Assembly (NCBI RefSeq): GCF_020735385.1
Contig: NZ_CP085953.1
Location: 682,001 to 746,000, forward strand
DNA: 64,000 bases
Source: Granulicatella elegans
GTDB taxonomy: Bacteria; Bacillota; Bacilli; Lactobacillales; Aerococcaceae
Direction: 5' to 3'
The translations under genes were made by a program, and so were the position numbers. The notes under the pieces are model-generated. The model worked only from the letters and a program-made list of their open reading frames with translations. It had not been told where the DNA came from and did no database searches. Shown here piece after piece: positions 1 to 10,663 of this stretch. Position 1 is the stretch's first letter; the number at the start of each line of letters is the position of its first letter.

Positions 1-521
1 TGTATCAAACGATTAAACAACATGTAGAAAAAGAAGGGTTTACCGTATTATCAGATGGTACGATTATGGATGATGTGGATGATTTTCGTCCAGGAGTAAA
101 AGCTCGTAATGAGGAAGGCGTTCGAAGTTTATTACAAGAAGCTGAATTATATAAGAGCGAAATTCGTCAATTAGCCAAAAGACTTGGTGTAGAAAATTGG
201 AACAAAGTGCCTTCCTGTAGTATGGCATCTCGCTTCCCATATGGTACAAAAATTACCGCGGAAAAAGTTCGTTGGGTACAAGAAGCAGAAGCGTATTTAA
301 TTCAATTAGGATTTGAACAAGTGCGTGTACGTGTTCACCATGATTTAGCAAGAATTGAAGTGTCTCTTGATTTAGTCCCTACATTATTAGAGCATCGTCA
401 AGAAATTGAAAGTAAATTACGCTCGATTGGGTTTAGTTATGTTGCATTAGACTTAGCAGGTTACCAGTATGGACGAATGAATCAAGTGTTAAGTGATAAA
501 GAAAAAGCAAAAATTGGATAA
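1..521 (+). CDS. larE: LarE, ATP-dependent sacrificial sulfur transferase (C-terminal part)
   Basis: The frame is open from the left window edge, so the start and the N-terminal PP-loop ATPase half lie outside. What remains has the family pattern DGT-x-DD-x-D-x-RPG followed by CSMASRFPYG. LarE makes the nickel-pincer cofactor of lactate racemase by giving up the sulfur of its own cysteine. The Cys, the Ser four residues on and a Glu 24 residues on match Cys176, Ser180 and Glu200 of the L. plantarum enzyme, so this appears to be the sacrificial-cysteine type. No larA, larB or larC is visible in the window. Family assignment is firm; the role in this strain is inferred. Confidence 0.88.
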   Translation, partial: YQTIKQHVEKEGFTVLSDGTIMDDVDDFRPGVKARNEEGVRSLLQEAELYKSEIRQLAKRLGVENWNKVPSCSMASRFPYGTKITAEKVRWVQEAEAYLIQLGFEQVRVRVHHDLARIEVSLDLVPTLLEHRQEIESKLRSIGFSYVALDLAGYQYGRMNQVLSDKEKAKIG

Positions 522-580
522 GAGATATAGGAGAACTTTGATAAGGAGTTCTTCTTTCTTTGCATAGAAATGAGGAGAGT

Positions 581-1111
581 ATGGAAGCTCAAGAAGTATT
601 ACAATTTTGGTTTGAGGAATTAGAACCAAAAGACTGGTTTGAAAAATCCGTTGCAGTAGATTCAGAAATCTATCGACGTTTTTTTAACATTCATCAAGCA
701 GCTATTGCTGGAGAATTAAGTCATTGGAGAAAGACTATTCAAGGAAGATTAGCAGAAATTATAGTATTGGATCAATTTTCTAGAAATTTATATCGTGATG
801 ATGCGAGAGCTTTTTTATATGATGGCATGGCACTTGTACTCGCTCAAGAAGCTCTACCTTATTCCGAAAAATTAACGATTATTGAACGAAGTTTTTTATA
901 TATGCCATTTATGCATTCAGAATCATTAGCGATTCATCACGCAGCGGAAAAATTATTTTCCGAACCTGGTATGGAAAAGCGTGCGAAATATGAACAGATG
1001 CACCGAAATATGATCGAACAGTTTGGACGCTATCCGCATCGAAATGAAATTTTAGGAAGAAAATCGACTGAAGAAGAGTTAGAATTTCTTCAAAATCATT
1101 CAGGATTTTAA
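581..1111 (+). CDS. DUF924 family protein
   Basis: A 176-residue protein of the DUF924 family, recognised from the N-terminal VLQFWFEE and from LDQFSRNLYR around residue 65. The family is all-helical, TPR-like, and has no settled biochemical role. The ATG at 581 is preferred because the family normally begins just before the VLxFWF motif. A TTG at 560 in the same frame, with AAGGAG upstream (543-548), is an alternative start that adds seven residues. The gene lies 59 bases after larE on the same strand and could share its transcript. Confidence 0.8.
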   Translation: MEAQEVLQFWFEELEPKDWFEKSVAVDSEIYRRFFNIHQAAIAGELSHWRKTIQGRLAEIIVLDQFSRNLYRDDARAFLYDGMALVLAQEALPYSEKLTIIERSFLYMPFMHSESLAIHHAAEKLFSEPGMEKRAKYEQMHRNMIEQFGRYPHRNEILGRKSTEEELEFLQNHSGF

Positions 1112-1233
1112 GTAAAAACTTTTTGTAAAGCGGATTAAAAAAAGTAATAAAACCTTAATATAAATAGAGTTGTTTTTTCGTAGAAAATTCGATACGATGG
1201 ATAGGCAAAAGAGAGAATTGTGGAGATATAGAT

Positions 1234-2628
1234 ATGAAAAAATTCAAATGGATGAAGGCGGTAGTGACAGTTTTATTGGCTTGTTGTTTAGCAGCTCCGA
1301 TGCAAACAAGGGTTCACGCTGATGAACCTGAAAGACCTAAAACAGCAGAAGAAATTGCCGCATTAGAAGATGTAGCATCTTACATTGCTATTGAACAAAC
1401 AAGTGGAAAAATTTTGATGGAAAAAAATCAAGATGATGTTCGAGGCATTGCTTCGATGAGTAAAATGATTAGTCAATATTTAATATTAGAAGCGATTAAA
1501 AATTCAGAAATCACATGGGAAACAAAAATCCCCATTAGTGAACGTGCAAGTAAATTAAGTGCCAATTATTCCTTATCAAATGTTCCATTATGGCCAAATG
1601 AGAAATATAGTATTCAAGAATTATTTGAAGCAAGTTCCATTTATTCTGCTAATGCAGCAACCATTGCAATGGCAGAATATTTAGCGGGCAGTGAAGCTAA
1701 ATGGGTGGAACGAATGAAGGAAAAAGTTGAATCTTGGGGGATTCAAGATGCAACGATTATGAATGCGACAGGATTACCAAATAAATACGGAACAACAGAA
1801 AAAAATCCAAATTTTGGTGATGATGCAGAAAATAGTATGTCTGCACGTTCTGTTGCCATTGTTGCAAGACGTTTAGTATTAGATTTTCCAGAAATTTTAA
1901 AAATTTCTTCTGTTGCAACGAAGGAATTTAGACCAGGAACTGCTGGGATGACAAAGATGGATAATTTTAACTATTTAATTCCAGGGTTATTATTTGGCTA
2001 TGAGGGTGTAACTGGCTTAAAAACTGGGACTTCTGAGATGAGTGGAGCTTCTATTACGACAACTGCAACTCGTAATAATTTTTCAGTCATTGTTGTATCT
2101 ATGGGGTCTAAGCAACCTTTGAATCGTTTTAAAGTAACAGCGAAAATGTTAGATGAATTATTCAAGAAATATGAAGGTTTAGTAGTAGGAATTCCAGGGA
2201 AATCGGTTCAAAATATCCAATCTTATCCAGTTAACGGCGGTTCTGATGAAAAAATTAGTGTCGATTATGGCGATAATTTTGTAGCAGCTGTTCCAAAGGG
2301 AACGGCTATGAGCCAAGTAAAAGTTCGTTTTGAACCATTTAAGGAATTATTAGATGAAAATAATGCTTTAAAAGCACCTATCACTGCAGGAAAAACAATT
2401 GGAGATATTTATTTCCAAATGCCTGGAGAAGATTTGGGATATGTAGATGGACAAGCTGAAGGTCATGTACCAGCTTTTGCAGGATATGAAATTGATCCAT
2501 CGAATATTGTGACAGATAGCTATCGACAAGCGAGAGGATTTGTTGAAAAGATCATTCACCGAATCCAAGACTTTTTTGCAAATATCTTCCAAAAAGTAAC
2601 AGGTTTCTTACATGCGCAAGAAGCGTAG
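1234..2628 (+). CDS. dacA: D-alanyl-D-alanine carboxypeptidase (PBP5/DacA type)
   Basis: A 464-residue peptidase S11 penicillin-binding protein that trims the terminal D-Ala from peptidoglycan stem peptides. An N-terminal signal peptide (about residues 1-29) ends near HAD. The three active-site motifs are intact: SMSK at 74-77 with the nucleophile Ser, SAN at 138-140 and KTG at 263-265. After a PBP5 C-terminal beta domain, the last ~30 residues form an amphipathic helix rich in Phe, Ile and Lys that would anchor the protein to the outer face of the membrane. It is monocistronic, with its own upstream gap and a hairpin terminator directly after it. Confidence 0.93.
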   Translation: MKKFKWMKAVVTVLLACCLAAPMQTRVHADEPERPKTAEEIAALEDVASYIAIEQTSGKILMEKNQDDVRGIASMSKMISQYLILEAIKNSEITWETKIPISERASKLSANYSLSNVPLWPNEKYSIQELFEASSIYSANAATIAMAEYLAGSEAKWVERMKEKVESWGIQDATIMNATGLPNKYGTTEKNPNFGDDAENSMSARSVAIVARRLVLDFPEILKISSVATKEFRPGTAGMTKMDNFNYLIPGLLFGYEGVTGLKTGTSEMSGASITTTATRNNFSVIVVSMGSKQPLNRFKVTAKMLDELFKKYEGLVVGIPGKSVQNIQSYPVNGGSDEKISVDYGDNFVAAVPKGTAMSQVKVRFEPFKELLDENNALKAPITAGKTIGDIYFQMPGEDLGYVDGQAEGHVPAFAGYEIDPSNIVTDSYRQARGFVEKIIHRIQDFFANIFQKVTGFLHAQEA

Positions 2629-2649
2629 CATGGATTTGTTAAGAGTGGG

Positions 2650-2672
2650 GACGACGAAGGTCGTCTCTTTTT
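2650..2672 (+). terminator. Rho-independent terminator of dacA
   Basis: GACGAC and GTCGTC form a 6-bp stem with a GAAG tetraloop, followed by TCTTTTTT, 22 bases after the dacA stop. Confidence 0.85.
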
Positions 2673-2812
2673 TATAAGCAAAAACTATTTCTATATAGAA
2701 CGTTTTTATTGATGGAGAATTTATTTTTATATAGAATAAAACGCAAAGAGTTAGAGAACTAGTTCTAAACTCTAAAAATTATTTAACAAATAAGAGAAAA
2801 GAGGGAATTAAT

Positions 2813-2931
2813 ATGACAAACTTTACAGATTTACAAGAAAAACGCCGTTCAATTTACGCTTTAGGAAAAATTTGGAACTTTCTAATCAAGAATTGGTAGA
2901 AACAATTCAAGGAGCTATTATTCTACCTTAT
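2813..2931 (+). pseudogene. Nitroreductase-family relic, copy 1
   Basis: An ATG with a GAGGG ribosome site opens a frame reading MTNFTDLQEKRRSIYALGK and then loses frame in an A-run; it stops at 2907 (TAG). About 110 bases match the second relic at 9126-9240 nearly base for base. The start resembles the nitroreductase-like oxidoreductases of about 200 residues found in lactobacilli and streptococci. Homology ends near 2925 and nothing downstream continues the gene. A 12-bp palindrome AGAACTAGTTCT (2755-2766) sits in the old promoter region and may be a former operator. Confidence 0.7.
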
Positions 2932-3222
2932 TTTATAGTAGATTTAAAACTTTGCAACAGAATCAGAAAAACTTATTAAGTACACGATAGAATAAAATGA
3001 TCATCTTTCAAGCGATACCTAAACCATGACAGTATCGATGAAAAAAGTAATTTTAGTGATTATAAATAAAAAATGGTTTTACAAATTGAATTTCTCCACC
3101 AGATATCCTATCTTAAATGAATCTATTTCGCCATACGACAGCTCACAAAGACAATCTTAAGTCCACCATTTGAAACCAAACTCTTGCTAGTAATTCAAGT
3201 TCGTTATATCAATTTGGTTTCA
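2932..3222. other. Gene-free spacer between nitroreductase relic and insertion sequence
   Basis: About 290 bases with no convincing reading frame, hairpin or repeat beyond short AT-rich runs. It is probably decayed coding DNA cut off by the insertion sequence on its right. Confidence 0.5.
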
Positions 3223-4927
3223 GAGGCTGGGCAAAAAGTCTCAAAAATAGAAGAAAGCACGTCCCGATTTTGACTGAAATCAAAATTAGGACGTGCTTTT
3301 TAATAAATTCAGTAAAATCAAGGGGGATAAACCACCCTTGATTCATATTATTTAAGATATATTTCCTTAATCTCTGCAAATTCATCCCTAAAAAGAGCAG
3401 ACCAATGTCATTATGAACTGCATTTTTACCTCTAACATGAGTTCTGCGCATGCCAAAATTGCGCTTCATTTGACCGAAAACTGGCTCAACTTCAATTTTT
3501 CGTTGAGCATATATACTACTTCCACGGTCACTATGTAACGCTTCTTTAATCGTTTCTTTATAAGATTCCCAAACTTGGTTTACACGGATTTGACGTTGTT
3601 GTCCAGTAGGAGTTTTCGCTAATTCATCCAATGCTTCTGTTTCTTGAATTGAATCTGTCTCATACACTTTAAATCTACGAGTAAATCCATTCTTATCGTT
3701 TCTTGTTGAATAATATTTAAAACTAAATTTTACACCTAAATGATCAATATAATAATCTTCCTCTTCATTGTAATACCAATTTTGTCTATTAGATGGATCA
3801 TTTTTAAATTTCTTCGTTTGTTCTTTTTCGTACATTGTGTAAGGAATCAAAGGTGTCTTTTCATACTCTTCAAGAATCAATTGATAGTTTTCTTCACTAC
3901 CGTATCCAGCATCCGCAATAATAATAGAAAATTTGTCTAATAGTTTAAATGAATTTAAAAATGGTTTAAGAGTACGCATATCTGTAGGATTAGGAAATAC
4001 ATCAAAACCTAAAACATATTGATGATTCGTTGCGATTTGAAGATTATAGCCAGGTTTTAATTCTCGATTTTTCATGGCATCTTCTTTCATACACATAAAA
4101 GTAGCATCGTTATCTGTTTTAGAATAACTATTCCGGTTATCAAATGTTTCCTTAGCTATCGTATATTTTTCTTTACGAGGCAGAAAATCTTTTTCAAGTT
4201 GACGTTTAAAAGAATTTAACAAGCGTTTTTTCTGTTTGTTTTTAGAACCACCAACAATATGTTTAGGTTCTTCTTCAATGAGTTCTTCTAACTGTTCTAG
4301 AGAGTTATTAGTAGCTTCAATCATGGCATGAACACCATATTCAGTAATTTTTTCTTCTTCTGATAAAGCAATATTCACTTGATTTTGAATTAATTGATCA
4401 TATAATGTACTAATTTTTTCATTTAAAGCTTCATCATATCTTTCAATAGCTTTACGCCATACAAATGAATAACGATTGGCATCTGCTTGAACTTTTGTAC
4501 CATCAATAAATAAACTATCTGAATCAATAATATGATAGTGTTGGAGTAATAAAGTAAAGTATACGAAAATGTTTTTAATGATAGAGGAAAACTGTTCATT
4601 ACTTCTAAAATTATTAATAACATGGTAACAGACATAAGTTTGTTGAGAAAGCCACTGCATCGGAATATTTTCTTCATTTAATTGAACAATTTTTCTACCA
4701 CTATACGTAGAACGAGTATAAGCGAAGAGAATCATTTTTAATAACATACGAGGATGATGAGCAGGTCTACCCATTTTTGATGTTGTATTAGGAAAGATAA
4801 TAGAATCTGGAATAGAATCTACAAACTGATTAATAAATTGAGCAATGTGGTTTTTAGGGACGGTTAATGTAAAATTTAGTTCTAAAGTATCTGTTGGTGT
4901 GGTATAATTTTTGTACATAGGAGTCAC
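3209..4927 (-). CDS. IS1182-family transposase
   Basis: A 572-residue DDE transposase, full length for the family. The N-terminal domain contains GRPAHHPRMLLKM. Catalytic-core landmarks include FIDGTKVQA (first Asp), IIADAGYGSEENY (second Asp) and EPVFGQMKRNFG (Glu). The frame shows no internal damage. The last four residues and the stop codon lie outside the element: the gene reads through the left inverted repeat into flanking DNA and stops at 3209. The exact C-terminus therefore depends on the insertion site, or the original stop has been lost. Confidence 0.93.
   Translation of the reverse strand: MTPMYKNYTTPTDTLELNFTLTVPKNHIAQFINQFVDSIPDSIIFPNTTSKMGRPAHHPRMLLKMILFAYTRSTYSGRKIVQLNEENIPMQWLSQQTYVCYHVINNFRSNEQFSSIIKNIFVYFTLLLQHYHIIDSDSLFIDGTKVQADANRYSFVWRKAIERYDEALNEKISTLYDQLIQNQVNIALSEEEKITEYGVHAMIEATNNSLEQLEELIEEEPKHIVGGSKNKQKKRLLNSFKRQLEKDFLPRKEKYTIAKETFDNRNSYSKTDNDATFMCMKEDAMKNRELKPGYNLQIATNHQYVLGFDVFPNPTDMRTLKPFLNSFKLLDKFSIIIADAGYGSEENYQLILEEYEKTPLIPYTMYEKEQTKKFKNDPSNRQNWYYNEEEDYYIDHLGVKFSFKYYSTRNDKNGFTRRFKVYETDSIQETEALDELAKTPTGQQRQIRVNQVWESYKETIKEALHSDRGSSIYAQRKIEVEPVFGQMKRNFGMRRTHVRGKNAVHNDIGLLFLGMNLQRLRKYILNNMNQGWFIPLDFTEFIKKHVLILISVKIGTCFLLFLRLFAQPLKPN
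3223..3260 (+). repeat. Left terminal inverted repeat of the IS1182-family element
   Basis: 38 bases, exactly the reverse complement of 5033-5070. The first 21 bases recur alone at 24134-24154. Confidence 0.95.
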
Positions 4928-5032
4928 CCTTTCTTATTTTATTTCATTCAAACTTATTATAACAGAGGTAGACTCCTATGTTTAATTTATAAGACTAAAA
5001 AGCACTATAAAATCCTGTTTCAGAATTTTATA

Positions 5033-5070
5033 GTGCTTTCTTCTATTTTTGAGACTTTTTGCCCAGCCTC
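5033..5070 (-). repeat. Right terminal inverted repeat of the IS1182-family element
   Basis: 38 bases, exactly the reverse complement of 3223-3260. It marks the junction with the PTS operon upstream region. Confidence 0.95.
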
Positions 5071-5081
5071 ATCCGATACGT

Positions 5082-5129
5082 TGTAAGCGATTTACTAATA
5101 TGATAAATTACTTTGTAGATACGTATCTA
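5082..5129 (+). promoter_or_regulatory. Putative operator region of the alpha-glucoside PTS operon
   Basis: Two signals lie between the insertion sequence and the PTS gene. TGTAAGCGATTTACTA (from 5082) resembles a CcpA cre site but has one extra base in the core. A perfect 14-bp palindrome TAGATACGTATCTA occupies 5116-5129, 13 bases before the Shine-Dalgarno site AAGGAGG (5142-5148). The palindrome is the natural candidate for binding by the RpiR-type regulator encoded at 8151-8933. Regulatory roles are inferred. Confidence 0.5.
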
Positions 5130-5156
5130 AGAAATGTAAATAAGGAGGTTGTTTTG

Positions 5157-6721
5157 ATGAAAGAGAATATTAGTCAAGCAATGCAAAAATTTTCTCGATC
5201 TGTTATCGTTCCTGTAAAATTCATGGCTGTTATGGGTTTATTCTTAGCTTTTTCAGTTGTTTTACAGCTTCAATTTATGCCTAGTTTTCTACAAACATTT
5301 GGCACATTGATAAAAACCATGATGGATAGCATGTTGAATAATTTATCATTAATTTTTTGTATAGGTATCGCTTCTTCTTTAGCTAACAAGAAAAAGGTTG
5401 AAGCCTCCCTCATCGCTTTGGTTTCATTTCTTTTTTTCTAGCAGCGAATAATGCATGGTTAAATCTAACGAATCAAATCGCTAATCCAGGAGAAGTGGGA
5501 TTGTTTGGGACAGGGCAAGGAATGGTGTTAGGTTTTCAAGTTGTTGATATGAATGTATTTTTAGGAATGATTATTGGTTGTATAGTTGGTTACTTCCACA
5601 ATAAATTTTCAGATAAAAAATTTGTTGATTTCTTAAGTATTTATGGTGAATCTCGCTTTACGTTCATGTTACTTATTCCTGTCATTTTAATTTTAGCAGT
5701 AGCAATGTGTTATATTTGGCCAATTGTCAATGGATTGATTTCATCACTATCTGGCTTTATTTTAACAACAGGGTTAATTGGCGTATTCGTGTACTCATTC
5801 GGAAATCGCTTCTTAATCCCTACTGGTCTTCATCACCTATTATGGATGCCGTTTTGTTTTACCGCACTTGGCGGTACAGCAGAAATCAATGGGCAAGTAT
5901 ATAGTGGTGCAGTAAACATTTTTTATGCGCAATTGGCTAATGCTAGCACAATTACTAGCTTAGATTCCTCTTTAAGATTTGCAACATTCGGTTTTGTAAA
6001 AATATTTGGTTCGATTGCAGTTGCTTTAGCAATCATCTACTGTGCGAAAAAAGAAAGAAAAGATGAAGTAAAAGGGATGGTTTTACCTTCAATGTTTGTT
6101 GCATCTGTAGCAGGTATCACCGAACCTTTAGATTTCACCTTCTTATTTGTTTCGCCTCTGCTATGGTTCGTTCATAGCGTATTAACTGCTATCTCAGAAA
6201 CACTTTTATGGGCATTAGGCGCAAGGACATATATGCTCTATGGATTGATAGACACCGTTGTATCAAATTCAGCATTTAGTCCAAGTGTAACCAAGTTTTA
6301 TATTGTGATTATCGTAGGAATTATTATGAGTGCCATTTGGTTTGTAATCTTTGTTTTCTTGATTAGAAAATTAGATATTAAAACTCCTGGCAGAGAGAAT
6401 TTAGAATTAGCCGCTGAAGATAATGTTATAACTACCTCAGAAGTAGAAGAAAATAGTCAATCAGAATTGTTAAATTCTAATGACGTTACTTTAGTCATTG
6501 ATGGATTAGGTGGTCCAAATAACATTGAACATGTAACAAATTGTTTTACAAGATTAAGAGTTACTGTAAAAGACGAAAACAAAGTTGAAAAAGGGATATT
6601 AGAAAAAGTTTCTCAACAAAAAGGGATCGTTGAAAATGGAAAAAATATTCAAGTTGTTATTGGTATGGGTGTACAAACTTTCAAAGAAGAAGTATGCGAT
6701 GTCTTAGGAATTACAGAATAA
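5157..6721 (+). pseudogene. PTS alpha-glucoside transporter EIICB, split by a T-tract frameshift
   Basis: The product would be a ~521-residue glucose-superfamily EIICB of the MalX/GlvC/AglA kind, which imports and phosphorylates alpha-glucosides. The first part (5157-5441) ends at TAG straight after seven Ts (5431-5437). The rest of EIIC and the EIIB domain follow in the -1 frame to 6721. An eighth T would restore VSFLFFLAANNAW. EIIB carries its phospho-cysteine in NCFTRLR near the end. The start at 5157 has AAGGAGG at good spacing. The zero-frame sequence T TTT TTC followed by a stop is also a canonical -1 slippery site, so some full-length product is conceivable. The gene is probably cotranscribed with the GH4 glucosidase. 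Confidence 0.85.
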
Positions 6722-8083
<1,362 letters not shown>

Positions 8084-8150
8084 TTGTCTTCTATCTGAAA
8101 GTATGTTATAAAAATGGATAAGATACTATAAGAATTTTATTTGAGATAGG

Positions 8151-8933
8151 ATGAGTACTATTATGCACTTTACAGATTTAGTAAACGAACATTATGCTGA
8201 TTTAAACGAAACAGAGTTATTAATGTGTAATTATATCATGGAAAATATCGATATAATTCCCACTATGAGTACACTTAAATTTGCTAGAAATAGTTTATCC
8301 TCAAAGTCTTCAGTTATACGCTTTTCACAGAAATTAGGGTTTACTGGATTCACCGAACTTAGAAATTTCATTAAATGGCAAGATCATGAAGAACGTTTTG
8401 ATGAGCAAATAACTTTTACTAATCAAGTAATTAAAGACATAGAACGTTTATTAAACATCTTGAAAGACCGCAATTGGCTCCCAATTTATCAAATTATTGA
8501 TTCTGTAGATAATATCTACGTCATTACAACAGGGATTACACAAAAAAATCAGGCAGCAGAATTACAACGATTATTTCTTTTGATTGGTAAACCTCTGCAA
8601 ATCATTCCTGGAAATGGTAACTCCAACGAGTTCAGAAGAATCCTTGAGAGACTAACTGAAAAAGATATCGTTTTTGTTTTATCATTATCTGGAGAAAATA
8701 ATCGGTTAGAATCTATCATTCATCAATTAGAACTTGTTAAAAGCAAAATTGTCTCAATTACCAGTTTACAGAATAATTGGTTATCTGGAAAATCAGATTT
8801 TAACTTGTATGCTACAACTAGTCGCAGTCCTTTACCTAAAGATTGGTGGATACAGACAGCCTCTTCTTTTTTTGTTTTAATTGAAGCTTTTGCTTTTGGA
8901 TATATGGATTATAAACGCAAAGAATCCTCTTAA
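8151..8933 (+). CDS. MurR/RpiR family transcriptional regulator (GlvR-like)
   Basis: A 260-residue regulator. Residues 1-75 form the RpiR helix-turn-helix domain (TLKFARNSLSSKSSVIRFSQKLGFTG, split here as helix, turn and recognition helix). Residues ~105-240 form the SIS sugar-phosphate-sensing domain. It follows the GH4 gene on the same strand and ends the sugar operon, as glvR-type genes do, so it likely senses a phosphorylated alpha-glucoside and controls the operon, perhaps at the palindrome 5116-5129. The ribosome site before the ATG at 8151 is weak; the ATG at 8163 is an alternative. A terminator follows. Confidence 0.85.
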   Translation: MSTIMHFTDLVNEHYADLNETELLMCNYIMENIDIIPTMSTLKFARNSLSSKSSVIRFSQKLGFTGFTELRNFIKWQDHEERFDEQITFTNQVIKDIERLLNILKDRNWLPIYQIIDSVDNIYVITTGITQKNQAAELQRLFLLIGKPLQIIPGNGNSNEFRRILERLTEKDIVFVLSLSGENNRLESIIHQLELVKSKIVSITSLQNNWLSGKSDFNLYATTSRSPLPKDWWIQTASSFFVLIEAFAFGYMDYKRKESS

Positions 8934-8951
8934 ACAATTATTTATCTTATG

Positions 8952-8978
8952 AAACGACGATGTATTCGTCGTTTTTTT
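8952..8978 (+). terminator. Terminator of the alpha-glucoside operon
   Basis: AAACGACGA and TCGTCGTTT pair around a TGTAT loop, followed by a T-run, 19 bases after the regulator stop. Confidence 0.88.
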
Positions 8979-9125
8979 ATTATGGCGAAAATTGTTTCTA
9001 TATAAAAATATTTCACATGCATAAAAGTAGATATTGCTGATTTCTTTTGTGTATACTTTTTATCAAAGAGTAGGAAAACCGATTATTAACTCTTAAATTA
9101 GTTCAGAATAGAAGGAGAAATATAT

Positions 9126-9432
9126 ATGACAAACTTTACAGAATTACAAAAAATAACGCCGTTCAATTTATGATTTAGGAAAAAATGTGGAACTTTCTAA
9201 TCAAGAATTGGTAGAAACAATTCAAGGAGCTATTCTTCAAAATCCATCAGCATTCCATTCACAAACAACTCGTGCTGTGATTTTATTTGATGAAGAATCA
9301 GATGCACTTTGGAATGAAATTGCTTATTCAGAATTAGAAAAAGTAACACCTGTTGAAGCGTTTGAAACTACAAAACAACGTTTGGCAGGATTTGCGCAAG
9401 CAAAAGGGACGATTTTATTTTATGAAGATTAA
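9126..9432 (+). pseudogene. Nitroreductase-family relic, copy 2
   Basis: The ATG at 9126 begins the same MTNFTELQ start as copy 1, then a one-base insertion near 9150 shifts the frame. From 9187 the proper frame resumes: VELSNQELVETIQGAILQNP through AKGTILFYED. It then hits TAA where the family normally continues into its FMN-binding second half. Only the first ~95 of ~200 residues remain. The relic is joined directly to a truncated dioxygenase, indicating a deletion junction near 9433. Confidence 0.78.
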
Positions 9433-9441
9433 GATGATTCG

Positions 9442-10113
9442 ATGATTGATTTAGGTGTAGGCAAGACCGTTTTAGTTCGATTAATCAAAACTGAGGAACT
9501 ACGGGATGTTGCTAGTAGTTATGGCCTTTATCATTTGGCGATTTTACTCCCCTCTAGAGAAGATTTGGCACAGATTTTTAAACATTTTGTAGATCGTTCG
9601 GTTCCATTAATTGGAGCGAGTGATCATGACTATAGCGAAGCGATTTTTTTAGAAGATACAGAAGGAAATGGAATTGAAATCTATCGCGATAGACCTGTTT
9701 CTGAATGGGATATTAGAGAAGATGGCCGTATTATTGGGACAACAGAAGCGATGAATGCAGAAGGATTATATCGTTTAGCCACTCCTTTAGAAAGTCCTTA
9801 TCAAATGCCAGAAGGAAGCCGAATGGGGCATGTTCGTCTATCGGTTCGTAAGAGTGGTGTTTCGAGCGAATTTTATCAAAATGTTCTTCAAGTTCAAGAT
9901 AAATTCTCTGTTCGTTCTGCTTCATGGTTAGCCTCTGGAAATTATCACCATCATTTAGCAGTCAATGAAAGGGATGAGCAAAATTTAACCACTAGAACAG
10001 AAGGAATGCGAGGATTAGCTTACTATACCGTTAATTTCAAAGATGAACAATTGTATCGAGATACGATTGAAAGAGCAAAGACATTTGCTAAAGATGTTGA
10101 AATAGGAGAATAG
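9442..10113 (+). pseudogene. VOC (glyoxalase/catechol 2,3-dioxygenase CatE-like) protein, truncated at both ends
   Basis: The 223-residue frame matches the interior of CatE-like VOC proteins, normally about 285 residues. It has GLYHLAILLPSR, a metal-ligand pattern GNGIEIYRDRP, then the second module GHVRLSVRKS. It lacks about 45 residues at the N-terminus (the first beta-alpha unit with its metal His) and a similar stretch at the C-terminus. It abuts a nitroreductase relic on the left and type VII toxin debris on the right, so both ends look like deletion joints. It is unlikely to be active. Confidence 0.75.
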
Positions 10114-10159
10114 GGTTAAAAAACTATTAGGTTTATAGAAAGAAAGGTTGTAAAAAACA

Positions 10160-10663
10160 ATGGAAGTAAATCATAAGACTTTTGGTAAAATAAAATTTAA
10201 TTACGGTTGGACAAAAGATATTTCTCTAGATATTTTCAATAAGCACCATGTTTTGGAAATCAATATTGATGCGGATGAAGATGCTGAATTTGAAATTAAT
10301 TAGGAAAAAGCTTATATATTTTTCAATAATCACTTAGATGAAATAGTAAAAGAGGCAGATTCTGCAATTATATCATATTACAATCGTGAAATATCAGATC
10401 TTGTTTCAAGCTACACGAATAATAACGAAAAAAAATATTTTTTAGATATAATTGGAGACAAAGATAAAATTTATTCTTTGTTGCAACCCAAACAAATCAT
10501 GTTTCCTTTAACTTTTGATGAAAATATTGAAGAGTTTGGTTTTTTATGTGAGTGTGATTGGGATAAAGAAAATGGCATAGGAATAAAATTTGTTAATGGT
10601 GTATTGTCTGAAATTGGTTATCAGGATATACTCCTAACAGTTAGACAATCTTCGACCATCTAA
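10160..10663 (+). pseudogene. DUF6985-type protein with an internal stop
   Basis: From the ATG at 10160 (after AGAAAGG) a single frame runs to 10663, interrupted only by TAG at 10301-10303 after 47 codons. The sequence before (FGKIKFNYGW, INIDADEDAEF) and after (FGFLCECDWDKENGIGIKF, LSEIGYQDI) fits the DUF6985 family. That family is often found beside polymorphic toxin genes and is suspected to be immunity-like; the assignment is from memory of the pattern. Its 3' end runs into the toxin fragment that begins at 10638 in another frame, which marks a recombination joint. Confidence 0.6.

Larger units (their letters stand above)
3223..5070 (-). mobile_element. IS1182-family insertion sequence, complete
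   Basis: An 1,848-bp element bounded by a perfect 38-bp inverted repeat beginning GAGGCTGGGCAAAAAGTCTC. It holds a single transposase gene on the minus strand. Just inside each end is a hairpin: AAAGCACGTCC with GGACGTGCTTTTT near the left end, and AAAGCACTATAAAAT with its complement at the right end. Both would stop transcripts entering or leaving. No target duplication was seen (TTCA on the left, ATCC on the right). It lies directly upstream of the PTS operon. Confidence 0.93.
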
